Source: Impatiens glandulifera
Taxonomy: Eukaryota > Streptophyta > Magnoliopsida > Ericales > Balsaminaceae
DNA: 64,000 bases
Direction of reading: 5' to 3'
Assembly: GCF_907164915.1 (NCBI RefSeq)
Contig: NC_061868.1
Span: 25,415,819 to 25,479,818 of the forward strand
Of the stretch, positions 54,836-64,000 are shown piece after piece; positions within the stretch are counted from its first letter, which is position 1, and the number at the start of each line of letters is the position of its first letter. Under the pieces are notes generated by a model, which was given only the letters and a program-made list of their open reading frames with translations, ran no database searches and was not told the origin of the DNA. The translations under genes and the position numbers were made by a program.

Positions 54836-57405
54836 ACAGTGTAATAAGCTGTATACGGGTGTGTAATTGCTATAAAATGAGCCATCTTAGACAATCTGTC
54901 TACTATAACGAAAATTGCAGTTTTACCTTGTGATTTTGGAAGGCCCTCAATAAAATCCATAGAAATGTCAGTCCAAACATGATTAGGAATTGGAAGGGGT
55001 TGTAATAATCCATTTGGGAGATGTGAGTCAGGTTTGTTTTGTTGACAAACTTGACAATTACGCACATATTCCCGAATGTTTTTTGTCATACCCTTCCAAA
55101 AATATGCGAGTTGTATTTTCTTTGTGGTTACATTTACTCCCGAATGTCCTCCCACCGATGATGTATGAACTGTTTCTATTATTTTATTTCTAAGATCCGT
55201 GTCAAATCCTATTACTAGTTTGCCTTTCCTTCTAAGATGATTGTTAGTATAAGAATAGTAAGGGTGAGTGTCTGCATCTTTCTGAATATCCATAATAATA
55301 TTTTTAAGATTTAGATCAGTATTCCATAATGATGAAATAGTATCTAAAAAAGGTGAATGAATAGTAGAAAGAGCCCAACAATGACCCTCCACTCTTGAAA
55401 GAGCATCTGCAACAATATTTTCTTTACCTTTTTTATAGGTAACAGAAAAATCAAACCCTATAAGCTTATATAACCATTTTTCTTGACTAACTGTGTGTAT
55501 TCTCTGCTCCAATAGATATTTTAACGGTTCATGATCAGTTTTAACTATGAAAGGCTTAAATTGTAGATATGATTTCCATTTTTTCACAGCCATAATTAAC
55601 GCAAGTAACTCTTTCTCATATGCAGGAAGAAGTTTATTATTAGGAGAAAGAGACTTGCTTATGAATGCTATGGGTTGCCGTTTCTGAATTAAAACAGCCC
55701 CCATACCAATATTACTTGCATCTGTCTCTACAATGAATGTGTCATTAAAATCAGGTAATGCCAACACTGGTGGGGTACACATTGCTGTTTTTAATTTTTC
55801 AAAAGCTTCTTGTGAGATTTCAGACCATACAAAACTATCTTTTTTCAACAAATTAATTAGTGGTCTAGCAATTAAACCATAATTACATATAAATCTTCTA
55901 TAATAGCCTGTTAGTCCTAAAAACCCTCTTAGCATTTTAATTGTTGTAGGAATAGGCCAATGTTTCATTGCTAACAATTTATCAGGATCTGCTTCTACTC
56001 CATCAACTGAGATAATATGACCTAAGTATTCTATTTTTTTTGAGGCAAAAGAACACTTAGATTTTTTCAGAAAGAATGTATGTTGTTTTAGAATATCGAA
56101 AACTAATCGAATATGAGTTAAGTGATCCTTCCAATTTTTGCTATACACAAGTATATCATCGAAAAATACCAAGACAAATTTTTGCAAATATGGTTTGAAT
56201 ATTGTATTCATGATACATTGAAATGTAGAAGGAGCATTAGTTAGACCGAACGGCATGACTAGAAATTCATATAACCCTTCATGAGTTTTAAATGTTGTTT
56301 TATGTATATCTTTTGGGTTCATACGAATTTGATGAAATCCAGCTTTTAAATCCAGTTTGGTATATATACAGCTAGCATGAAGTTCATCAAGTAATTCCTC
56401 TATAATAGGTATAGGAAACTTATTTTTAACTGTCATGCTATTTAGTTTCCTATAATCTATACAAAGTCTCCAACTCATATCTTTTTTCTTAACTAAAATT
56501 ACAGGTGCTGCAAATGCACTGTTACTAGGTCTAATTATACCTTGTTTAGACATTTCTACAATCAGTTTTTCAATTTCTGTTTTATACAATGCAGGGTACC
56601 TGTAGGGGTTAAGGCTAATTGGGATCGCTCCCTCCTTCAGAACAATCTGATGATCTTGCTGTCTAATGGGAGGCAGCTCTGTTGGATCCTGAAATAAAAA
56701 GTTAAACTCATCCAAAAGTAAGTTTAGTTGTTCTATTGGCATCTCAAAACTGGTGTTAGTATAGATTGAAAAAAATTGAGGAGATAGTGAAACACAATTT
56801 GTCAATGATGTAGCTTTGTCAAACTTAATTTCTTTTTTGAAACTTGTCGTTTGTTTTCCCTCATGAGGTATAGTAGATGTAAGACTATTGATCGTAAACC
56901 TTTTATCATGGGAAGAAAATGACATTGTTAATTGTTTGAAATTCCATGAAATATCTGACAATTTAATAAGCCACTCTATTCCTAGAATCAAGTCATAACT
57001 AGTCATTTTTAAAATTCTCAAATTCGTGTTAAAATGGTAATCTTGTATTGAACATGGTATTTGAGAATAAAATTGTGTACTCTGTAATGTAGATCCATCT
57101 GCTACTGAAACCTGCAAAGGATTAGTAACTGAAACAGGGTGATTAATTAAAGGCATTAGGTTAGCATTTATGAAATTATGTGTACTGCCTGAATCGATAA
57201 GAATATTGACTGCTACTTCTTTGATATACCCAGGTATTGTCATTGTTTTATAATAATTTGTTCCTATCAAGGCATTCAATGAAACTGCAGATAAGTCTTC
57301 TATTTCTGTATCCGTAACTTCTATTTCTTCGTCATTAGGCAGTTCAAATATTTTCGGAAGCTTCCAATGTATAAACAATTGCCTTGCATTTGTGTGTAGA
57401 GTCAA
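54836..57405 (-). CDS. Ty3/gypsy pol (protease, RT, RNase H, partial integrase)
   Basis: A single long frame. The protease motif ILIDSGSTHNFI is at about residues 70-81. RT follows with WRLCIDYRKLN, FPIPIIEELLDEL, YTKLDLKAGFHQIRM, MPFGLTNAPSTFQ and the catalytic FFDDILVYS. RNase H has ETDASNIGMGAVL, YEKELLALIMAV and KTDHEPLKYLL. Integrase has the HHCC zinc region (HTSSVGGHSG, CQVCQQNK) and the first catalytic aspartate (MDFIEGLPKSQG) and stops after AHFIAITHPYTAYYT, before the remaining two acidic residues. The 20-odd codons after that (to 54790) are host sequence. The frame overlaps gag by about 60 bases in another register. RT and RNase H could be intact; integration is not possible without the missing part. 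Confidence 0.92.
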
Positions 57406-58561
57406 ATTTTTCTGGACAATGATAGCATTCTCCTCTTGCCCTTTTTTCCGCTGCGACTTTAGGATCTATTCTTTTGAAATTGAATCTGTTAGAATTATTG
57501 TTGAATGGTCTTTTGGCCGGAGTTGGGAGCAATGGAGGACCGTTGTTGTACAAATGTGCTTGTTTAGCATAAGACGTATATGTTGCTTCTTGAACTCGGG
57601 CCATTGCCATAGCATCATTGATATTTGTAGGATTGAGTAGTCTAACCGGATTAGCAATTTCTGGTCTAAGTCCTCCAAAGTAGCAATCCATCATGTAATC
57701 ATTGGGCATTCTAGAAAGTTTGTAGGAAATTTCTGTAAATTTGTCATTATGTGCTTCTACAGTTCCTGATTGTTTAAGGTTCATTAAATCGCTCATTGGG
57801 GCATCAAAGATTGTTAAACCGAACTTTTTTTTAACTTCTCCTTTAAGCATATCCCATGTTACTATCATATTCGGGTCTAACCTTGATCTGTAGTTTGTAT
57901 ACCACATTCTTGCTTTGTCGATGAAGTGTAATCGAGCAATTCTTGCCTTAATATTTGGAGGGGTGTCGTCAACCGCAAAAAATTCTTCTGCTGAATATAT
58001 CCAGCCATCCACATCTTTTCCGTCGAATTTAGGAAAATCTATTCTTGTTAGACTTTTATGAATGTGATATGGTCTTGGCTGTCCGAAATTGTGTTGATCA
58101 TGATAATTATTATATTCTTGAAATATAAAATTATCTTCTTCACGGTTAAGATCCCTTCTTGCATTTATATTATCCGGCTGAACGTTGTTTGTATTAGGAG
58201 TTTGAACGTTACTTGTATGAGCTCCTCTTGTATTTGGATTAACGTTTAATGCTGGATTGTTATGATACCCTCGATGTTCTCTTGGATTGCCATGATTGCT
58301 GTTAGTATTATTGCTGCTAATCTGTTGTATCAATGTTTCGATCGCCGTCTCGAATCCCTTTTGTAAATTGTTGAATTTTAGATCTATTTGAGCATTAAGG
58401 TCCTCGAAACTCTTTTTCTGAATACTTAACTGCTCATTGATTTGTAGAACAGAATCTTCTAAGCTTTGGATTATAGAATTGTGTTCCTCCAAACATTCGT
58501 TGATGTGATCCGGGTTTTTCTTGGAATCTTGATTCTCCATTTTCGATCTTTTTCCAACCAT
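57344..58561 (-). CDS. Ty3/gypsy Gag
   Basis: ATG 58561 is chosen because the frame further upstream runs through the primer site and LTR. The first 120 residues are helical (NECLEEHNSIIQSLEDSVL), then an N-rich linker. The retrotransposon gag domain follows (FPKFDGKDVDGWIYSAEEFF, KARMWYTNYR, YKLSRMPNDYMMDCYFGGLR). A zinc knuckle of the CYHCPEKFDSTHKC type sits near the C-terminus. The frame ends at 57344, about 60 bases inside pol. Related elements commonly have one gag-pol frame, so a single-base indel is the simplest explanation. Confidence 0.9.
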   Translation of the reverse strand: MVGKRSKMENQDSKKNPDHINECLEEHNSIIQSLEDSVLQINEQLSIQKKSFEDLNAQIDLKFNNLQKGFETAIETLIQQISSNNTNSNHGNPREHRGYHNNPALNVNPNTRGAHTSNVQTPNTNNVQPDNINARRDLNREEDNFIFQEYNNYHDQHNFGQPRPYHIHKSLTRIDFPKFDGKDVDGWIYSAEEFFAVDDTPPNIKARIARLHFIDKARMWYTNYRSRLDPNMIVTWDMLKGEVKKKFGLTIFDAPMSDLMNLKQSGTVEAHNDKFTEISYKLSRMPNDYMMDCYFGGLRPEIANPVRLLNPTNINDAMAMARVQEATYTSYAKQAHLYNNGPPLLPTPAKRPFNNNSNRFNFKRIDPKVAAEKRARGECYHCPEKFDSTHKCKAIVYTLEASENI

Positions 58562-58646
58562 GACGCGAATAACCAGTTCTTGTTTCTTTTTCTTGCAGTG
58601 AAAGCGGGAGAAAAAAAAATGGATTTCCAATGGTCGGAAGATCGTT

Positions 58647-58659
58647 GGCTCTGATACCA
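58647..58659 (-). promoter_or_regulatory. Primer binding site of gypsy element
   Basis: The minus strand reads TGGTATCAGAGCC one base inside the LTR, complementary to initiator tRNA-Met. Confidence 0.9.
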
Positions 58660-58660
58660 G

Positions 58661-59033
58661 TGTAGCGTGCTGCTTGTACTGTTTGTGGATGATGTCAAAC
58701 AGGTAGGGGATGAAGATGGTGAGTTTGAAATTAGGAGAGATGAGATGAAGATTGAATGAGAAAAGAGATGGAATCAAGAAAATAAGAAAGAAGTAAGTTT
58801 TTCATTAAATCAAAAGTGATTCTCTTTTGTACAAGTCTAATCCCTTTATATATATGAATAAGGGTATTTAGGTAATTATCGAATATTTCATTAATTAATA
58901 ATAAACAGATTAATTATAAATGTATGTTATAATATGAGCCGTTGGATTGTCTTGTATTCATCTTGACCGTCTATTCTATTCTTGAAACCCTTTAGTCATT
59001 TAGGTTTAGACCTTTTAGATGGATGCCGTAACA
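58661..59033 (-). repeat. 5' LTR of gypsy element
   Basis: 373 bp, starting TGTAGCG and ending CCGTAACA on the plus strand, so it keeps TG...CA ends with a short imperfect inverted repeat. A minus-strand TATA-like stretch (TATATATAAAG) is at 58854-58844. Its outer end abuts the 136-bp direct repeat exactly. Confidence 0.85.
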
Positions 59034-59236
59034 CAATGGTTACCTCCTGTTCGTCTAAACATTAGCTCCACAAACATCATAAGAATGTTCCTCGTCCTCC
59101 AAAGCTCTGATTGCGCCTTCTCTTTATCGAGGAGGCGGTCTAGAACATCTTTGAAGAACTGGCCGACAATTCTTCCTCCAACGACCAATGTTTGATGATT
59201 CCAGCGATGATAATTTTTAGAAATGAGGCTAGTCAA
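59034..59236 (-). other. Possible host exon interrupted by the gypsy insertion (right part, with 136-bp repeat)
   Basis: The minus strand has an open frame of about 70 codons starting at 59236 (MTSLISKNYHRW) and including VVGGRIVGQFFKDVLDRL and KEKAQSELWRTRNILMMF. It runs through the 136-bp repeat, and a GT follows GAG near 59042. The same repeat at 54700-54835 continues into 54699 and below with KLLHEVVNVLENLHSKEF in another frame. This suggests the element landed in a transcribed host gene. No family is recognised, and coding status is uncertain. 59034-59169 is the right copy of the 136-bp repeat. Confidence 0.35.
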
Positions 59237-60930
59237 AACCTATCATCTTTCTAACTAGGACTATAACAACTAGATTAACCAATCGTTCAAACATTATTTA
59301 CACAACAATTCGTCACTTAATTTCAAAACATAAATTAATTAATAAATTGGATGAATACAAAGATCGTCGACGTTAGTGTACAGATCTGAAGCCTCGAATG
59401 AATTACAACATAGCTAGAAATATAAGACATACCTGAAGCAACAAAAACACAAGAAGAACGATCAAAGTGAAAAGCTCGACGAAGAAATTGTTATCTTCGC
59501 TGGAATCACCTTTAGATGTTCTTGAATTGATTTCTTTGCTCTCATGCTTCTTCTCTCTCTTGTGTAAGTATAAAAGTTAAGAAATGAATCCTCCCTTTTT
59601 TTATTTAATAAGAGAATCTCCATATATACTTCTTAGGCAAGGGTAAAATTGAGACATTTATTTTTGGAGTTAGCTCAACTGGCAACTCACTTAGTGGGTC
59701 ACCCCGGACTGAGTTTTAGCTCATTTCGGCTGAGGTCAAGCTATATGTGTAGGTAAACCTTCCACCTTCATTCTCCAACTTTAAACAGGTCAAATGATAG
59801 AGTGTGGCCCTAGTTACATAATTTCATATTAGGCATCTTTTGAATTCTCGGTTTCAGCCAACATGGAATAACCGTGACTTCAAATAACCATAACTTTTGA
59901 CTAAAGACACTTTTGAGGCTGAGCTAGGGTGTGTTGGAAAGGTGTGCTTTATAGATATATCATTTGTATTGGGAAAAATCTTCAAGCCTAGTTGTAGCTC
60001 CATGAAATTCTTGATGGAACTCCAGTTGTCTCAAAATTGGAAACTTGGCTTACGGGCGACCTAGCGTAGGTTGTAGGTCGAATCATGAGTGCTACTTGGT
60101 ATTAAGAGAAATGTAACTCAAATTCCTTTCTAATGATATCTCATTTTCTCCAAATGGTTGAGTTAATCAAAAGATACGAATTTTCAAAGTTATACCATGC
60201 TTTAGTTCGCTCCAAGACCGAAGTGGGTGAACTTGTATCGAGTTGTCGAGCTAAATTAACTACCCTAGTCGTCGAATGGAGTCATGGGACTGATTACATT
60301 CGAACGGGCTATGTCTTATTTTTCAAACCGTAGATCATAATCCAAAAACAAAGCATTACATCTTTAGTTATAAATTATACAATCCAGACATATTTGGTTT
60401 GATCATATCTTGGTTACACATCTTGTACTACCATTTTAATGGGTTAAGAGTTTCAAATTCATTTATATATATAAACGAATATTGTAGAGGACTCTTTAGG
60501 CTTTCGAAATCATCCAAAATTAGCTAATTCCGTTAAGTATAGTGAATTTCTAACTTGATAGTCTCTCCAGAATTTCTTCAGCAAAGCAAAACACCTAATA
60601 CACACATTTGGGCGTTTTTCAAATAATTCCGTTCTTGGCGTCAATATGGTATCAACACGCGTGTAACCTCAGAAAAATCTTTTGGAGCGGGTTTATAATG
60701 AAAAGCTCGAGGTTCGAGAAATTCAACCTTAGTTTGCATGTCAAGAATTTTCTTTTAAAATAAAATATTATTTTAAAAGATGTCATTGATTCCTAGCAGC
60801 CTTTTGAAATTATTTGAAAGCAATTAATTTCGGGAGTTCAATTATAAATTAATAATCTGAGGATATATCAAATTACAATTTGATTTAAAAATTCATTAAT
60901 TTAAATTAATTAAACATAATTAATTTAAAA
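59237..60930. other. Non-coding or unrecognised sequence
   Basis: At 59450-59575 the minus strand has a leader-like block (ATG at 59550, later a GCTTCAG/GTATGTC donor at about 59433) that could be the first exon of the gene interrupted at 59169; one frame encodes a leucine/valine-rich, membrane-like stretch (FTLIVLLVFLLLQ) without an in-frame ATG. The remainder to 60930 shows no ORF or repeat that I can name. Confidence 0.35.
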
Positions 60931-62261
60931 GATTATTTATTTTGAAATAGAGTCGCCAATTGATTTTTTTTTTTGAAAATCAATAAAAGTTGGCATACGC
61001 ATACCAACGTATTGACCAAAAATTTCTTTTAGTTCATTGTTTGGTGATACTCAAGAAAGGGCTTCCGCGCTTCATCATCCGTACTCATTTTAAAAACGGT
61101 CTCTACTTATAAAGTTGGGTTTTGAAAATCAATTGTATAATGTTTGAGTTTTAATCAATTATTCTTCTAGTCCTAGTCATGCTTTTAGGATTTAGCGTTA
61201 TTTAAAATAGTGAAACAACAATATTTAAATTGCTGGTACCTATTGCGGATGATAACTAGGGTGGAAATACCTAAACAATATCAATCATTTTAAAGGCATT
61301 AGGGTTTATAAATAAACACCAAACAAGCCTTTGTCGAAATAATTTTGTGGACACATCCCAAAAATATTTAAAATTAATTTTCTAATTTTCGGGATTTTTA
61401 TAAAATGATTTGGGGTCCCAAAATTACAAAAATAATTTTGGATTTTTCAAAGTGGAACCAAACAGGCCTTAGGACCGTAGTCCTTAGGCTGAGGTTCACT
61501 TTCTTCGGTCAGGGTCCGGAGACCCTCGGTCTGGGCTCGGAGCTCTCGGTCTGAGTACCAAAGTCTATTGGTCGAGGTATTAAGGAAATTTCAACAATTG
61601 GCTGATCTTACATGTCTATGTGTAAAAATCTATAGGTCCTAGACTAGCTTGGGGCTAAGTTTCTCAGTCAAAGCGTATAAATCTCTCTATTCGGAGCTAG
61701 CTCTAGGCTATGTTCCCCGGTCCTGGGCTCATGAGCTCTCGGTCGTAAGCTCAGGATGCTTTGTCCCAAGGTTAGGCTTCTCGATTCTAGATCTCAGCAA
61801 TCTCGGTCCTAGACTCAAACTTCTCGGTCTTAAGGTTAGACCTCTCACTCCTAGATCTTATGAATCTCGGTCCTGGACTCAAACCTCTTTGTCCTTGGGT
61901 TAGACCTCTTAGTCTTGGGTTCGGGATTTTCGGTCCCAGACTCAAACCTCTCGGTCATGGGGTTAGACCTTTCGGTCGCATCCCTTAATCCTATAATGAA
62001 ACCTCTCGGTTGGATCCCTTAGTCCTAGCTCAAGAACATCGATCCTGACTCAAGAATATCAGTCCTAGGTCTCGGTCATAGCTCGATTTTTTGGTCCTTG
62101 TTCTCGGTTCGGACCGAGGATCCTCGGTTGGATCTCTCGGTCCCAAGCTCATAAGCCTCAGTACTCAAGAACACAAGTGCATGCTTTTTAAATTAGTTTT
62201 TTAGTTCTAATTCTTTGTTCTAAGAGTTTGGGTAGCTTCACAAAGCTCTCAAGAACATGTT
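60931..62261. repeat. LTR-like non-coding DNA with degenerate CTCGGTC repeats
   Basis: 60951 has the gagtcgccaattgat motif seen also at 53087. From about 61490 to 62130 the heptamer ctcggtc or close variants recur some 25 times, in looser units such as ctcggtcctagactcaaac and aggttagacctct. Composition is clearly less A/T-rich than the flanks. This is compatible with the LTR or untranslated part of a decayed retroelement. The 84-codon ORF at 61649 is a by-product. Confidence 0.55.
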
Positions 62262-63916
62262 TGTTGGGTCAAATTATTTTGACTAAGGATCAAATCATTT
62301 TGACTAACGAAATTTTGATGATGAGTTTGTATAAAACTTAAACTAAGCCGTCTAATTATTTTTTTGCAGGTGCATCAAAAACGTGCTAAATTAGACTTAG
62401 TCTGAATGAGGTTCATTAGAATTACTGGCTATAAGACGCATTGAGTTAGATGTGCAGTCTAACAGACGTAGTTAGACATGCAGTATAACAGATACGTAGT
62501 TAGATTGCAGTCTAATAGACGTATTTAGACGTGCAGTCTAACAGGAATAGTTAGACGTGCAGTCTAACAAATACGTAGTTAGACGTGTAGTCTAACGGAT
62601 ACGTTGTTAGACGTGCAGTCTAACAGGCATAGTTAGACGTGCAATCTAACAGGTGTAGTTAGACGTGCAGTCTAACAGACATAGGTATACGTACAGTCTA
62701 ACAGATACGTAGTTAGACATGTAGACTAACAGATACATAGTTAGACATGCAGTCTAACAGATGCGTAGTTAGACGTGCAGTCTAACTGGCGTAGTTAGAC
62801 GTGCAGTCTAACAAGCGTAGTTAAATGTGCAGTTTAACATATAAAAGTTAGGCGTGCAGTCTAACTAATGTAGTTAGACATGCAGTCTAACAGATGAAAG
62901 TTAGACGTGCAGTCTAACTCCTTCAGATTAGTCTGAATGGACTCGTAGTTAGACGTGTCTTCTAACTACATTAGACTCAGTGGTCTAAAGGATCTTACTA
63001 TTAGACGGGGCGTCTAACTTCATTAGACTTGTCAGTCTAATTGAAGCACGTCTAATGCCTTGCTTCAGCAGTTGTTTTAAGCTAACATCCGTCTACCCAC
63101 GATCAACTAGTTGTACGCTACTTCTGCTCCACTTATCCGTGCAGATCAGTACGACAACCAGTTACATCCAATGAATTAGTTCCACGTAAGCAAATGTTTT
63201 TCCCACTACTTGTTTCTTGCAGGACAATCCTAGAAGAATATTCGGCACACTACCAGATTGGTACGACCACGATCATGGTGCTTAGTGTCTGTTGTACATG
63301 TGTACTATGGAGGCTGTCCAATGGGTATTCACCACGTGTCATTCTAGAAGATTCAACTGTTGGTACTTGTTCTCTATTTAAAGACATTCGAGGACAACAG
63401 ACGAAGACACACACAAACACACAAGTTTAATACACTAACGAACTACCGAACTTACAATCTCACGAATTGTTTTCTTGTTTTATTGTGTTTGTACATCAAG
63501 AGAGAGATAAAATCAAAGCATTGTCTAGCTGAGTGATATATTCTTAAATATACTGTAAGTTGAACAGAGTATGTTCTGTTCAACAGTGAGCTAGCCGTGC
63601 AACTGTATTTGATTCTAAGAAAATTATAGTGAATCATTCCGATGGTTGGAAGAAGGGGTGACGTAAGAGAGTTTTGCTCCGAACATCCATAAACATCTCT
63701 TTGTGTCATTTACATTCTGTCATCTTCTCCTTCATTGGTTCTCAGCTTCAAACCTGAGCAAACATTTCCGCACTTGAATCGTTCAAGAGTTTGCAAGGGT
63801 TTGTGAAGAATTGAAAGTGATTTAAATCCCTAACAGGATTTCTATCAAACTGTTTTTGCACGAAGTTATCATTAATAGCTAGACCACTGTCTCTATTGGT
63901 GCCACTAATCCTTTCA
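62262..63916 (+). repeat. 5' LTR of a second copia-type (probably Sirevirus-like) element
   Basis: The block runs from TGTTGGGTC to CTTTCA, about 1.65 kb, and is followed two bases later by a tRNA-Met-like primer site and then an ATG in gag-like context. A TATA-like box (CTATTTAAAG) lies at 63373-63382. The LTR length, the spacing to the primer site and the gag start match the element at 21159-34885, but the LTR sequences are unrelated. The 3' LTR is outside the window, so the left edge is inferred. Confidence 0.75.
62444..63057 (+). repeat. Hairpin minisatellite in the LTR
   Basis: About 20 copies of a 24-32-bp unit whose core is gttagacgtgcagtctaac: a 7-bp perfect inverted stem (gttagac / gtctaac) around gtgca. 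Spacers are agatacgta or aggcgta. Copies vary by single bases, often in only one arm. Each unit can form a small hairpin in single-stranded nucleic acid. Confidence 0.9.
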
Positions 63917-63918
63917 AT

Positions 63919-63930
63919 TGGTATTAGAGC
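63919..63930 (+). promoter_or_regulatory. Primer binding site of the second copia-type element
   Basis: TGGTATTAGAGC differs at one base from the initiator-tRNA-Met site TGGTATCAGAGC and sits two bases past the LTR end. Confidence 0.8.
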
Positions 63931-63967
63931 TTTGTTTTCTATTCTCAAGCCGTAAAGAACCTGAATC

Positions 63968-64000
63968 ATGTCTATCATCAATGAGATCCCGTTTCTTTCG
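63968..64000 (+). CDS. Start of gag, cut by the window edge
   Basis: ATG at 63968 opens MSIINEIPFLS to the last base. Its place about 37 bases after the primer site equals that of the gag start at 33535 in the other element. Only 11 codons are visible, so the call rests on position. Confidence 0.5.
   Translation, partial: MSIINEIPFLS

Larger units (their letters stand above)
54836..59033 (-). mobile_element. 3'-truncated Ty3/gypsy retrotransposon, 4.2 kb
   Basis: Reading on the minus strand it has a 5' LTR (59033-58661), a tRNA-Met primer site, gag and pol, and stops abruptly inside integrase at 54836. The rest of integrase, any chromodomain and the 3' LTR are absent. It is flanked by a perfect 136-bp direct repeat. 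Order protease, RT, RNase H, integrase defines Ty3/gypsy. The lineage cannot be fixed without the C-terminus. Confidence 0.92.

Noticed and set aside
59034..59169. The 136-bp repeats as LTRs of the gypsy element
   Set aside because: They lack TG...CA ends, continue host frames on both sides, and the real LTR with primer site and TATA box lies inside at 58661-59033.

Overview
This window is repeat-rich, AT-rich nuclear DNA of a flowering plant, most likely a eudicot. The evidence is spliced genes with GT/AG introns, a plant-type NAD(P)-dependent reductase gene, and CACTA, PIF/Harbinger-like, Ty1/copia and Ty3/gypsy elements of plant type. No prokaryotic, organellar, rRNA or tRNA gene was seen.

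Layout. Positions 1-1432 hold the internally deleted 3' part of a Ty1/copia element with its 3' LTR. Positions 1433 to about 52945 are a tandem segmental duplication. Copy A (1433-39164) carries three later insertions. Copy B (39165-51580) is nearly insertion-free. Copy C (51581 to about 52945) is partial and more diverged. Each full unit carries a reductase gene on the minus strand (37438-38782 and 49331-50681), a degraded multi-exon pseudogene, short MITEs, two minisatellites and AT-rich spacer.

Insertions in A. (1) A complete CACTA (En/Spm-like) transposon lies at 2561-13718, with terminal inverted repeats, a 3-bp target duplication proven by the empty site in B, a 1051-aa TNP2/TNPD-like transposase, a 478-aa TNPA-like protein, a 98-aa 'mini-TNPA' gene and a striking array of alternating palindromes. 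(2) A 1.1-kb PIF/Harbinger-like non-autonomous element lies at 19183-20303. (3) A 13.7-kb Sirevirus-like copia retrotransposon lies at 21159-34885 on the minus strand. Its gag-pol is decayed. Between pol and the 3' LTR it carries three tandem paralogous accessory ORFs, each with its own TATA box. This is the best candidate here for an undescribed system.

Right part. A Ty3/gypsy element (54836-59033, minus strand) has one LTR but stops inside integrase and is flanked by a perfect 136-bp direct repeat. Non-coding sequence follows, with a degenerate CTCGGTC-type repeat at about 61490-62130. At 62262-63916 is the 5' LTR of a second copia-type element (plus strand) containing a hairpin minisatellite, followed by a primer binding site and the first gag codons at the window edge.

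How it works together. The CACTA genes appear intact and could supply their own TNPA and TNPD. The Sirevirus-like and gypsy elements are defective in pol. The only ordinary host genes that look functional are the two tandem reductase copies. All alignments were made by eye; exon boundaries come from reading frames and GT/AG sites, not from transcripts.
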